Assembly: GCA_947451145.1 (NCBI GenBank)
Contig: CANFXW010000007.1
Coordinates: 1 to 64,000 of the forward strand
DNA: 64,000 nt
Origin: Sphingomonadaceae bacterium
GTDB taxonomy: Bacteria; Pseudomonadota; Alphaproteobacteria; Sphingomonadales; Sphingomonadaceae
Direction: 5' to 3'
Below the pieces are notes generated by a model. That model saw only the letters and a program-made list of their open reading frames with translations. It made no database searches and was not told the DNA's origin. Of this stretch, positions 10,791 through 19,185 are shown piece after piece. The position numbers were made by a program, and so were the translations under genes. Numbering within the stretch: position 1 is the stretch's first letter; every line of letters begins with the position of its first letter.

Positions 10791-11320
10791 GGGAATGAAC
10801 GGCCGGAGGGCGGCCCTTCATTTGGCCAGGCCTTTCGCGAAATCTTGAGCCGCTCCAGCGCCTTGCCCCACCACTTCGGGTTACGGTCGCGGATCTTGAT
10901 GTCGAAACTGTCGCGATCGCGGAATTCCAGCAGTTCTACGCCCTTCGGTCCGGGCACATAGATGTAGGGTGTGTTGGGCGCGATATAGAAACCGTCACCC
11001 GGCCCAAGTTCCTGCGTGCCGACAGTCAGGGAACCGGCGACGATGTAGTAAAGGCAAGGCGCCGAGTGGCTGTGTGACGGGAGCGGAAATCCACTCTTGA
11101 ACCACACATGGGTAAGATTGAAACCGCCCGGTCGGCGAAACAGCACGCTCAGCTTGCTTCCTTGGAGCATACCCTCGTCAATCATCGCCTGCGAAAGTTC
11201 GCTCACCGTTTCCGCAAGAGTCTGATCCGAAGTCATCATTCCCGCATAGTTGAAGTCGGTCGCGTCGCTTGCGCGAAAAACCTCGAAGGCGAGGGGCCTC
11301 TGCTTGAGTGTGGCGGTCAT
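10787..11320 (-). CDS. Cupin-domain protein
   Basis: 177-residue single-cupin protein. The central part has the first cupin motif with a histidine pair (LPSHSHSAPCLYYIVAGSL) and the second motif GPGDGFYIAPNTPYIYVP. It could be a small metal-dependent enzyme or a ligand sensor. The start at 11320 was chosen because AGGAG lies six bases upstream. An earlier ATG at 11335 has no such site. It is divergent from a MarR gene whose putative operator (11355-11375) covers both promoters, so it is likely the main target of that regulator. Confidence 0.75.
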   Translation of the reverse strand: MTATLKQRPLAFEVFRASDATDFNYAGMMTSDQTLAETVSELSQAMIDEGMLQGSKLSVLFRRPGGFNLTHVWFKSGFPLPSHSHSAPCLYYIVAGSLTVGTQELGPGDGFYIAPNTPYIYVPGPKGVELLEFRDRDSFDIKIRDRNPKWWGKALERLKISRKAWPNEGPPSGRSFP

Positions 11321-11354
11321 TTTGCGCTCCTGCATATATCAGCGTGGTTTAATT

Positions 11355-11375
11355 ATGCTGGAATATATTCAGCAT
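11355..11375. promoter_or_regulatory. Near-perfect palindrome, probable MarR operator
   Basis: ATGCTG at 11355-11360 and CAGCAT at 11370-11375 flank AATATATT, itself a palindrome, with one extra G on the left. It lies between the divergent cupin and MarR genes, 14 bp from the MarR start. Size and AT-rich centre fit MarR-family operators. Confidence 0.65.
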
Positions 11376-11388
11376 TGCTACTAATGCC

Positions 11389-11829
11389 ATGGGCATGAAT
11401 GAGAATATCGGCATGCTCATGGCACAGGTCTCGCGCCTGATACGCCGCGCCTTTGACGAAAAGGCGCGGACCATCGGCGTCACGCGGCCGCAATGGCAGG
11501 TTCTGACCTTGTTGGACCTTCACGAAGGCATCAACCAAGGCGGTCTTGCCGAAGTGCTTGAGGTTGAACCGATTACCCTCGGCAGGATGATTGACCGCCT
11601 TCAGGATGCGGCGCTGGTTGAGCGGCGACCAGATCCGGCTGACCGCCGGGCGTGGCGCCTTTACCTTACCGACAAGGCGCGTGAATTGCTTAAGCAGTTG
11701 CAACCCTTGGCCGTGGCAATGATAGATGCGTCGCTAGAAGGTGTCTCTGCAGAAGACCGCAATGCGATGACGCAGGGCCTGCAGCGGATGCGGGCAAATC
11801 TGACACGACGGTCGCCCGATCCAGCTTGA
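11389..11829 (+). CDS. MarR-family transcriptional regulator
   Basis: 146-residue winged-helix regulator. The DNA-binding core is visible from VTRPQWQVLTLLDLHEG (about 31-47) through the recognition helix region GGLAEVLEVEPITLGRMIDRL to the wing DPADRRAWRLYLTDKA. MarR dimers usually repress their own promoter and a divergent gene until bound by an aromatic or other small ligand. The divergent cupin gene and the palindrome at 11355-11375 fit that layout. No strong ribosome site was seen, and ATG at 11395 is an alternative start. Confidence 0.88.
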   Translation: MGMNENIGMLMAQVSRLIRRAFDEKARTIGVTRPQWQVLTLLDLHEGINQGGLAEVLEVEPITLGRMIDRLQDAALVERRPDPADRRAWRLYLTDKARELLKQLQPLAVAMIDASLEGVSAEDRNAMTQGLQRMRANLTRRSPDPA

Positions 11830-11905
11830 TCGGAGGCACTCCTGATCAACAAGACTCGCCAAATTAGCGACTGTAATAATTCGATAAACTTGCAGATAGA
11901 GCGAC

Positions 11906-11921
11906 AATCGCACGCGCGATA
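11906..11921. promoter_or_regulatory. Candidate operator AATCGC-ACGC-GCGATA
   Basis: Exact copy of the palindromic WATCGC-N4-GCGATW element, about 70 bp upstream of the SDR-aldehyde dehydrogenase-TetR operon. Its presence ahead of an operon that ends in a regulator gene makes autoregulation by that TetR protein a reasonable guess. Confidence 0.55.
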
Positions 11922-11990
11922 CGGAACGTACTTGTGCACCTCACGCCTTGCTGCGAAGCCTTGGCATCGAATGGAAGGGGATTGGCGCGG

Positions 11991-12734
11991 GTGAACAAGA
12001 TTGTCGCAATTACCGGCGCTGGCGATGGCTTGGGCAGGGCTCTCGCACGCAGGTTGGCGCGTGATGGTGACACAGTAATCCTGCTTGGCCGCACTCTGTC
12101 CAAGATTGAATCCGTCGCCGCAGAACTGGGCGTAGGGCATATGGCCGTGCAATGCGACGTTGCCGATCCCGCCTCGGTTGCGGCGGCCTTCGCCGCAATC
12201 GCAGCCCGCTTTCCCAAGCTCGACGCGCTGATCAACAATGCCGGGGTTTTCGAACCATTTACCCTTGGCAATCTGAAACCAGAACAGGTCAAGACCCTGG
12301 CCGACATCAATTTGTGCGGTCCGATCTATGTCGCCAATGCCGCCTTGCCGCTACTGCGGGGAGGCGGTCACATTATCAACGTCACTAGTGAATCGGTGCC
12401 GCTGAAGATGCCGATGCTGTGGATGTATGCCGGCACCAAGACCGCGCTCGAATTCATTTCTGAAATGTGGATGCGCGAACTTGAGCCTGAAGGTGTCCGG
12501 GTCACGGTCGCCCGCTGCGGGCAGATGATGGACGAAACCAAGACCGGATCAAACTGGCCGCCGGAAGTATCGATGCAATTTGGTTTGGAAAACGCCAAGG
12601 TCGGGATCAATCTGCGCGAGCGCGGCATCTCGCACTACAATTCGGTGACCGACGGTTTCCGTGCAATTCTCGATACCCCGGCCGACGTCCACATGAACAT
12701 GGTGTGGATGAGTGGCCGCCCGCGCACGCAATAA
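11991..12734 (+). CDS. Short-chain dehydrogenase/reductase
   Basis: 247-residue classical SDR that would interconvert an alcohol and a ketone with NAD(P). It has the cofactor motif TGAGDGLG at about 8-15, NNAG at about 80 and the catalytic Tyr/Lys as YAGTK. The GTG start at 11991 was chosen because a GGAAGGGG ribosome site lies 10 bases upstream and the cofactor strand then begins at the normal place. An upstream ATG at 11934 would add an atypical leader. An aldehyde dehydrogenase gene follows 29 bp downstream, suggesting consecutive oxidations of an alcohol function. Confidence 0.82.
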   Translation: MNKIVAITGAGDGLGRALARRLARDGDTVILLGRTLSKIESVAAELGVGHMAVQCDVADPASVAAAFAAIAARFPKLDALINNAGVFEPFTLGNLKPEQVKTLADINLCGPIYVANAALPLLRGGGHIINVTSESVPLKMPMLWMYAGTKTALEFISEMWMRELEPEGVRVTVARCGQMMDETKTGSNWPPEVSMQFGLENAKVGINLRERGISHYNSVTDGFRAILDTPADVHMNMVWMSGRPRTQ

Positions 12735-12763
12735 CAATCAGTACTTTCAGCAGGATATTAGCA

Positions 12764-14233
12764 ATGGCCAATCTTACCCCCGCACGTCTGTTCATCAACG
12801 GCGAACTGCGCGACGCTGCCAGCGGCAAGACCTATGACGTAATCAGCCCCTGGACTGATGCGCCTTGCAACAAGGCCGCCGATGCTGGTCCGGAGGATGT
12901 TGATGCGGCCATCGTTGCCGCCCGCAACGCATTCGACAACACCGATTGGTCGCACGATTCCATGCGGCAAAAGCGCTTCGAAATCGTCTCGAAGTACCTC
13001 GATTTGTTCAAGGCGAACTTTGAACGGCTTGCCGAAATCGCGATCAACGAAGGCGGGTGCGCCCGTGGTTCGGTCAATCGCGAGCAGGTCGCCATGGCAC
13101 TGCAGGGTTGGCAGGATTACCTCGACGTGTTCCCGCGGGTGGAATGGACAAAGGACTATGGCGTTCGTGAGACCTGGGGCTTCAAGAATATCCGCAAGGC
13201 CTACAATGAGCCGATCGGCGTCGTCGGAGCCATCACGCCTTGGAACGCCCCGCTTTATGTCAACGTCGGCAAAGTGGTCGCCGCGCTGCTCGCAGGCTGC
13301 ACCGTTATCCTCAAGCCCGCGCCAGATACACCTTCGATGGGCACCATGTTTGGCGAGTTGGCCAACGAAGCCGGCATACCGGCCGGCGTAATGAATGTGA
13401 TCTGCGGCGAAGATCCGGCAATGGCTGGCGAAATGCTGGTTACAGATCCCCGCGTCGATCTTATCTCGTTCACCGGATCGACTGCTGTCGGCCGCCGGAT
13501 CATGGAGAAGGGCGCACCGACGCTGAAGCGCGTGTTCCTCGAACTTGGCGGCAAGTCTGCCCGCATCGTGCTGGAAGACGATCCCAACTTTGCCCGCAAT
13601 GTGGCCATGGGCATGCTGGTCAATCACGCCGGGCAGGGCTGCGCTGTGCAGAGCCGCCTGCTCGTCCACCGCAGCCGTTATGAAGAAGCCAAGGCTATCC
13701 TAAAGGCAACCTATGACGCCTATGCCGACAGCTGGGGCGAAAAGGAAAATCCGGCGCACACGATGGGCCCCGTAGTCAATCGCAAGCAGTATGACCGGGT
13801 CCTCGGCCTGATCGAGGTAGGCAAGCAGGAAGCTACGCTTCTGGCTGGCGGCAATGCCCGTCCTGACAAGGGCCCTGGCTATCTGATCGAGCCGACCTGC
13901 TTTGTCGATGTAACAAACGACATGCGGATCGCGCAGGAGGAGATCTTTGGCCCGGTAGTCGTGGTGATACCGTTCGACGATGATGAAGATGCCATCCGCA
14001 TTGCCAATGACAGTGCCTATGGCCTTTCCGGCGGCGTCTGCACCGGTGACGTTGAGCGCGGCGTTCGCATTGGCCGCCGCATCCACACCGGCACCTTCTC
14101 GGTGAACAACGGCATGTGCATTGCCGGCGATCTGCCCTTCGGCGGCTGCAAGGCCAGCGGTGTTGGCCGTGAATGGGGTGTAGAGGGCATTGAGGAATTC
14201 CTCGAGCCCAAGCTGATTGCGATTGCCGGCTGA
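12764..14233 (+). CDS. NAD(P)-dependent aldehyde dehydrogenase
   Basis: 489-residue aldehyde dehydrogenase superfamily member that oxidises an aldehyde to the acid. The catalytic set is complete: oxyanion Asn161 in PWNAPL, general base Glu260 in LELGGKS and nucleophile Cys293 in HAGQGCAVQSR. The IFGPV motif follows near 400. The start at 12764 follows an AGGA site. Downstream lies a TetR gene, upstream an SDR, and the set is probably one transcript. The substrate is unknown, and the product would be a natural input for the CoA ligases of the region. Confidence 0.92.
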   Translation: MANLTPARLFINGELRDAASGKTYDVISPWTDAPCNKAADAGPEDVDAAIVAARNAFDNTDWSHDSMRQKRFEIVSKYLDLFKANFERLAEIAINEGGCARGSVNREQVAMALQGWQDYLDVFPRVEWTKDYGVRETWGFKNIRKAYNEPIGVVGAITPWNAPLYVNVGKVVAALLAGCTVILKPAPDTPSMGTMFGELANEAGIPAGVMNVICGEDPAMAGEMLVTDPRVDLISFTGSTAVGRRIMEKGAPTLKRVFLELGGKSARIVLEDDPNFARNVAMGMLVNHAGQGCAVQSRLLVHRSRYEEAKAILKATYDAYADSWGEKENPAHTMGPVVNRKQYDRVLGLIEVGKQEATLLAGGNARPDKGPGYLIEPTCFVDVTNDMRIAQEEIFGPVVVVIPFDDDEDAIRIANDSAYGLSGGVCTGDVERGVRIGRRIHTGTFSVNNGMCIAGDLPFGGCKASGVGREWGVEGIEEFLEPKLIAIAG

Positions 14234-14281
14234 CAAGGCTAGGGAACCGCGCGTTTTAGCGAGGAAAGGGCCAACCGGGTC

Positions 14282-15010
14282 GTGACTGCAGTAAGCCGGA
14301 TTGAAGCGGATAGTACCGTTCTGGCCAAGCGACAGCCCAAGGCTGATCGTGATGCAGTCAGTCACAACCTCAACGGCCAGAAACTGGGCCGCAAAGGGCG
14401 CGTCACACGAGAGCGCATCCTTGCGGCAACGGTTGAACTTATCGCAGAAAGCACGGACGCGCCGATTTCATTGAGCGCCGTGGCCCGCCGCGCAGGGCTC
14501 GGCATGACATCACTCTATGTCTATTTCGCCGACCTTACCGAACTGCTGATGGCAGTGCTGGAACCGGTCATGCGCGAAGCGGCCGAGCCGGGCGGGTATT
14601 ACAATCTTCTTGCCAACTATTGGTCAGACGATGATCTGGAAGATTCCTGCCGGGCCTTCGTGCAAGCCTATTTTGAATTCTGGAAAAAGCACTCACGCAT
14701 TCTTCACCTGCGGAACAGCCTGTCCGACCAGTATGACAAGCGTATGATGCTTGCCCGTATCCGCTCGGCGCAGCCGGTGATTGCCTTGTTTCGAAAGCAA
14801 CTGGTTGCGGAAGGAAAACCCATCGAGCAGGTAGGCGGCGACATGGCATCCGTTCTGATGACCGGGCTTGAGCGCGCCGTTACCATCGCGACCGATGATG
14901 TCAGCCAAGCGATGTTCACGCCGGAACTGGGCCCGCGCCAAACAAACGTCGTCGAACCGCTCAGCCGCCTGATGTATCTGGCGGTGCGCGATTGCCGTGA
15001 GCCAAACTAG
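14282..15010 (+). CDS. TetR-family transcriptional regulator
   Basis: 242-residue regulator with a GTG start. It has an Arg/Lys-rich N-terminal tail of about 40 residues, then the TetR helix-turn-helix (RVTRERILAATVELIAES to LSAVARRAGLGMTSLYVYFAD, about 41-85) and an all-helical ligand-binding domain. It is the distal gene of the SDR-aldehyde dehydrogenase transcription unit, whose promoter carries an exact copy of the WATCGC-N4-GCGATW palindrome. That makes it my first candidate for the protein binding this element across the block, though nothing in the sequence proves it. Confidence 0.87.
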   Translation: MTAVSRIEADSTVLAKRQPKADRDAVSHNLNGQKLGRKGRVTRERILAATVELIAESTDAPISLSAVARRAGLGMTSLYVYFADLTELLMAVLEPVMREAAEPGGYYNLLANYWSDDDLEDSCRAFVQAYFEFWKKHSRILHLRNSLSDQYDKRMMLARIRSAQPVIALFRKQLVAEGKPIEQVGGDMASVLMTGLERAVTIATDDVSQAMFTPELGPRQTNVVEPLSRLMYLAVRDCREPN

Positions 15011-15023
15011 ACGCCGCGAGACA

Positions 15024-17231
15024 TCAATTTCTCGAGCGCGGCAGGCCCAGTCCCTTTTCGGCAATCATCGAGCGGTGGACCTGGCTGGTTCCGGCATAGA
15101 TCGTGGTGCCATGCGCATGGCGATATTCCAGATTGACCACGCCTGCCGGTCCCATGCGCTTTGACAGGGAATATGGTGCCGTAAGGTCCAGGAGATCGCG
15201 CGAATCCGAAACGAAAAGCTCGGATGAGAACATCTTGGCCATTGGTCCATAGGCCCCGTTGCCCTTGCCATGAACCTGGGTCCAGTTGGCGCGATAGGCG
15301 ATGAGCTCGGAAGCCAGCACATTGGCGTATGTCCGTGCGAGACGCATTTGCGCCTTGGGCGTATCGATCAGCTTGCCCATGCCTGGCACCGGAATCTCGC
15401 CGCACAGTTCAACTGCTGCTTCAAGCATAGTGCGCTGGACCTTGGCAAAGCCACCGCCGTGTTCGAGTTCCAGGCTTGCAGCCATCGTTCGTCCACCAGC
15501 ATTGATGTCGCCCAATCGCCAAGAATCCGGAATGCGCACGTTGTCGTAGAAAGTGATGTTGGTGCGCTCGTCCATGAAGGTGTGAACGCCCTGAACCGTA
15601 ACGCCCTCTGCCTTCAGCGGCACGATGAACATGGTCAGCCCCTTGTGCTTGGGCGCATCCGGATCGGTGCGGGCCAGCATCAACACATAGTCGGTAAGGT
15701 TGGCACCAGAGGTCCACATCTTGGTGCCGTCAATACGCCACGACCCGTCTTCAAGCTGGGTCGCCTTGCACTGCGCCGCGAACACGTCTGATCCGCACCC
15801 GGGCTCCGAATAACCCAGCGAGCAGATCGCTTCTCCGGACATCACCTTGCTCAGCACATCGCGTTTTAGTTCGTCGGTGCCAAAGCGGTGCATAATCAGC
15901 GAGACCATCTGCGATACGCCAGCAACCGGATTGTTCCAGCCTTCCTCTTCGAAGGCATCGCGCGCGGCCGTAACCTCATAGGGCGAAAGGCCGCGACCAC
16001 CCACATCCTTGGGCATTTGCAGGAAGGCCAGGTTAGCGTCGACCAACTGCCTATGGATCTTCGGATTGTGCCCCTCCCACGAGTAGTGGAAGGTTGCACG
16101 TTGCTCGTCCGTCACGTTCTTGCTGAAGAAATTACGGATTTCCCTCTGGATCGCCCGGGCATCCTCACCCAGATCAAACTCAACCGGTAAATCGCCAACT
16201 TCAGGGAGGCTTGTCTGCTCGCCCGCATAAAGTCGACGGCCAGCCTCAGCGAGCCAATCATCCGGATCACCTGCAACCAGCGGCCAAGCTTTGGCGCGCA
16301 GGTTGTAGAGGTGAATATCGTGTTCGAGCGTCAACCCGATTCCGCCAAAGGTCTGCACGGCGTGTCGGCCGGTTCGTCCAGCCGTTCCTGCAGCCCACCA
16401 GGCCGCAAGCGAGATCTGCGCGCCTGCATTGGCGTCCCCGTCAACGATCGATCGTAGCGCTTTCCAGACGAGAAACTTGGCAGAATCGATCTCGCAAATC
16501 AGGTCTGCCATCGGGTGCGAGAGTGCCTGGAAGGTGCCAATGAAAACGCCGAACGCCTTTCGTTCTCCGGCATATTCGGCAGCAAGCCGCAGGGCTTCGC
16601 GCGAAAGCCCGGATAGCGCGGAAGCCATCAGCAGCTTCCATTCTTCGATACCGGCAGCAAAGGTGGCGAGGGCAGCTTCGCCTGACGCAAGGGTCACGGC
16701 ATCCAGACTGGCAAGATCGATCTCGGCAATCGGCGTTCCTGCAAGGTTTTCTTCTGCCTTGCGCGCTGCTTCGGGAACTGAAACCAGCACTACGTCATTG
16801 CCGCGACAGGCGACTACGGCATCGGCTACCAATCCGCCAGCGATCCACTGCCTGGGCTGCGCGGCAATATCGTGCATGGCCAAAGTGACAACGGCTTCAC
16901 CTGCCATGGCGCGTGTCAGCAGATCGGCATCGCCGCCAAGCTGCCCAAGCAGGCGATTGGCAACCAGTGCTTCTGCGAGCGGACCGGAGACCAGTGTCCG
17001 GCCGGCTTCCTCCATCAGCAGCGTCGCATCGAACAGGCCAAGACCAAGGCCGCCAGCTTCTTCCGTTACCCGCAAGCCCAACGCACCGAGCTCGGCAAGG
17101 CCGGTCCACAGCGCCGAATCAAAGCCCGACGGTGCCGCCGCCCGAATGCGGGTGCTCGAGCTGTTTTCGTCCAGAAACCGCGCGAACATATCGCGCATCA
17201 TTTCCTGCTCTTCGGTAACGTCAAAATTCAT
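15024..17231 (-). CDS. Double-length (fused) acyl-CoA dehydrogenase, FadE34-like
   Basis: 735 residues, twice the usual length, made of two ACAD units in tandem. The first runs from about 1 to 340 (opening MNFDVTEEQEMMRDMFARFL). The second runs from about 350 to 735 and has SLGYSEPGCGSDVFA in the FAD/substrate region and the C-terminal IYAGTSQVHRSMIAEKGLGLP. Mycobacterial FadE34 of steroid side-chain degradation has the same single-chain fusion in place of an alpha2beta2 enzyme. The ATG at 17231 was chosen because the ACAD fold begins there; an upstream in-frame extension to 17297 is not family-like. A palindromic operator candidate lies about 105-122 bp upstream. Confidence 0.88.
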   Translation of the reverse strand: MNFDVTEEQEMMRDMFARFLDENSSSTRIRAAAPSGFDSALWTGLAELGALGLRVTEEAGGLGLGLFDATLLMEEAGRTLVSGPLAEALVANRLLGQLGGDADLLTRAMAGEAVVTLAMHDIAAQPRQWIAGGLVADAVVACRGNDVVLVSVPEAARKAEENLAGTPIAEIDLASLDAVTLASGEAALATFAAGIEEWKLLMASALSGLSREALRLAAEYAGERKAFGVFIGTFQALSHPMADLICEIDSAKFLVWKALRSIVDGDANAGAQISLAAWWAAGTAGRTGRHAVQTFGGIGLTLEHDIHLYNLRAKAWPLVAGDPDDWLAEAGRRLYAGEQTSLPEVGDLPVEFDLGEDARAIQREIRNFFSKNVTDEQRATFHYSWEGHNPKIHRQLVDANLAFLQMPKDVGGRGLSPYEVTAARDAFEEEGWNNPVAGVSQMVSLIMHRFGTDELKRDVLSKVMSGEAICSLGYSEPGCGSDVFAAQCKATQLEDGSWRIDGTKMWTSGANLTDYVLMLARTDPDAPKHKGLTMFIVPLKAEGVTVQGVHTFMDERTNITFYDNVRIPDSWRLGDINAGGRTMAASLELEHGGGFAKVQRTMLEAAVELCGEIPVPGMGKLIDTPKAQMRLARTYANVLASELIAYRANWTQVHGKGNGAYGPMAKMFSSELFVSDSRDLLDLTAPYSLSKRMGPAGVVNLEYRHAHGTTIYAGTSQVHRSMIAEKGLGLPRSRN

Positions 17232-17336
17232 CGGCCAGGCCTTCCCGGTGCAATTACACGGTCCGCGGCAGACGGACCCATTATTGGAGATGACCACAAC
17301 ACAACAGGGCTGGGCTGGGCAATCGCTTTGTGCAGC

Positions 17337-17352
17337 AATCGCCTTGGCGATT
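17337..17352. promoter_or_regulatory. Candidate operator AATCGC-CTTG-GCGATT
   Basis: Perfect palindrome, extending to CAATCGCC-TT-GGCGATTG (17336-17353), upstream of the fused acyl-CoA dehydrogenase. The two-base centre favours protein binding over an RNA hairpin. A further half-site CAATCGC lies at 17320-17326. Confidence 0.6.
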
Positions 17353-17411
17353 GTGTTGAAGCATGGTGGACAGGCCGAAAGGGCGAACCGCTTCCGACCC
17401 GCCCCTGTGGC

Positions 17412-18236
17412 TTAGTCTGCTGCGCGCCGCATCATCCTGCTGAGGTCAATCTGCCCGGTGGGAATGCCACCCATGAAGCCGCCGTCAACCGGCAGCACGA
17501 CACCGTTGACGATTGTCGCGAAATCGCTGTTGAGCCAGACGAGCGGCGCGGCCTGCTCATAAGGCGTCGAATAGCGACCGAGCGGCTCGGCTGCGGCATC
17601 GACCACATCTTTGCCAGAGATTTTATGGAAATCGGCCATCATGGGCGTCTGGGTGGGTGAGGGCAGGGTGCAATTGATGCGGATGCCCTTCTTAATCAGA
17701 TGCGCGCCCATAAACTGGGTCCAGACGATGACGTTTTCCTTGGAAAAGGCATAGCCCTCCATGACGGTGTCTTTGTTGGCTTCACACCAGTCCACCGCGG
17801 CCTCCCAGTCTTTGATGGTGACAAATTCCATGTTGGTAGGAATGCGGCGGCTCCAACCAAGACCGCCAGTCGAAGCGATATTGGCAATCGCCCCGCCTTC
17901 GCCCATCATTGGCAGTACAGCTTCTGTAAGGTGTCGCAGGCCAATGAAGTTGACTTTCATTACATCAAGCGGATCAAATGTGCCGTTGGGCAGCCCGGCG
18001 CAGTTGAACAGCGCGTCGATCTTTCCGCCAACCGCAGCAACACCAGCTTCGATCGATGCCGGATCACGCAGATCGACTTGCGTGAAGCTGGCAAGGGGAA
18101 GGGCGCTCTGCTTGTAATCCATGCCGTGAACCTCGGCCCCCAGATCGATGAGCAGCTTGGCAGCGGCCTCACCCATTCCGGAAAAGCATCCGGTGATCAT
18201 CACGCGCTTGCCAGCGTAGCCCAAAATATCGCTCAT
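17412..18236 (-). CDS. SDR, 3alpha-hydroxysteroid dehydrogenase-like
   Basis: 274-residue SDR resembling bacterial 3alpha-hydroxysteroid dehydrogenase/carbonyl reductase. It has the cofactor motif TGCFSGMG at about 13-20, an Asp for NAD at the end of beta-2, NCAG at about 79, Ser in NIASTGG and Tyr/Lys in YAFSK. An insertion between the serine and the catalytic tyrosine (about 130-160) matches that subgroup. The ATG at 18236 was chosen because ACGGAG lies nine bases upstream. It probably oxidises or reduces a ring or side-chain hydroxyl. It is divergent from the DUF2889 gene. Confidence 0.82.
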   Translation of the reverse strand: MSDILGYAGKRVMITGCFSGMGEAAAKLLIDLGAEVHGMDYKQSALPLASFTQVDLRDPASIEAGVAAVGGKIDALFNCAGLPNGTFDPLDVMKVNFIGLRHLTEAVLPMMGEGGAIANIASTGGLGWSRRIPTNMEFVTIKDWEAAVDWCEANKDTVMEGYAFSKENVIVWTQFMGAHLIKKGIRINCTLPSPTQTPMMADFHKISGKDVVDAAAEPLGRYSTPYEQAAPLVWLNSDFATIVNGVVLPVDGGFMGGIPTGQIDLSRMMRRAAD

Positions 18237-18365
18237 CGATCCGTACTCCGTAACTTTCACAGTGTGTGGTTATATGCTTCTTGCAACTGCTTATATGTGC
18301 ATTGTGCGCCGCTTGCACCTGCATTGTGTGGCGATAGATGCCAAGTCTGGCTGCTAATCAAGAAT

Positions 18366-18400
18366 GGTATTGCGTAATCGCCTTCGCGATAAGCAATGCC
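18366..18400. promoter_or_regulatory. Hairpin in the divergent SDR/DUF2889 region containing an operator copy
   Basis: The arms GGTATTGC (18366-18373) and GCAATGCC (18393-18400) enclose ATCGC-CTTC-GCGAT with a 3/2 internal loop. No T-run follows on either strand, so it does not look like a terminator. It includes the operator candidate at 18376-18391. Confidence 0.5.
18376..18391. promoter_or_regulatory. Candidate operator AATCGC-CTTC-GCGATA
   Basis: Fourteen of fifteen bases (18376-18390) match the palindrome at 17337-17351, about 1 kb away. It sits between the divergent SDR (start 18236) and DUF2889 (start 18460) genes, where one bound dimer could control both. Confidence 0.6.
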
Positions 18401-18459
18401 CAACAGCCGACCAATTCAATTGCACTTGACCTGGCAGAACCAATCTCCAGTTTGACAGG

Positions 18460-19185
18460 ATGCCCTCTTCCAATTCCCCCGGCTTTCGGCGCCGCATAAA
18501 GATCCTGCCGGAGCAATTTTGCGTCACTGCCGCTTTGGAGGATGATGTCCACTCGATGGCTGTTGCGCTGGAGCACGACGGCGAGGTGATCACTCGGGTG
18601 GTGCCGCAAATGGATCGCTGGCCCTGGTTGAATTGCCCTGGTGCCAAAGCGGTAGTTGAACGAACCTTTGCTGGAAAACCCATCCGATCGGCCGATCCAC
18701 GCGAAAGCAAAAGGCTCAATTGCACGCACCTCTACGATCTTGCCGAGCTGGCCGTGCGCCATGCATTCGATGAGAAACCGACAGTCTACGACATCGCTGT
18801 CAGCGATCCGGTCGACGGCCGCAATCGCGCGGAATTTCGCAAGAATGGCGAACTAAAACTTGCATATGAACTGGTCAGCGATGTGGTTCAAACTCCGAAT
18901 GCGGCCAAAGGACTGCACCTGCTGAAGCTGCGCGACTGGACGATGTCGCTCTCGGGAGATGAACGCGAGTGGGCGCGTATCCTGCAATGGGTAAGCCTGA
19001 TCGCACACAGCCGGCAGATGGAATGGGACCTCGGCTCGCTTCCTGATCCGCAAATGAAGGCCAGCTGCTTCAACTACCAGCCGGAAAGCCGGGCAAGCAC
19101 CTACCGCGTTGGCCCACGCCACGACTTCAGTCGTGGCGGACGTGAACCGCTAAGTACATTTGACGGGAAAGAATTCCGGCGCTGA
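18460..19185 (+). CDS. DUF2889-family protein of unknown function
   Basis: 241 residues. The arrangement CPGA near residue 57, a polar stretch, then NCTHLYDLAELAVRHA (about 87-102) fits my memory of DUF2889, a family with no established function often found among CoA-dependent degradation genes. There is no signal peptide or membrane segment, so it is probably cytosolic. It is divergent from the SDR with an operator candidate between them. The stop codon abuts the stop of the convergent IclR gene. The role is unknown. Confidence 0.65.
   Translation: MPSSNSPGFRRRIKILPEQFCVTAALEDDVHSMAVALEHDGEVITRVVPQMDRWPWLNCPGAKAVVERTFAGKPIRSADPRESKRLNCTHLYDLAELAVRHAFDEKPTVYDIAVSDPVDGRNRAEFRKNGELKLAYELVSDVVQTPNAAKGLHLLKLRDWTMSLSGDEREWARILQWVSLIAHSRQMEWDLGSLPDPQMKASCFNYQPESRASTYRVGPRHDFSRGGREPLSTFDGKEFRR

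Noticed and set aside
17336..17353. Terminator for the SDR gene at 17412
   Set aside because: The palindrome has a two-base centre and no T-run on the minus strand, so an operator fits better.
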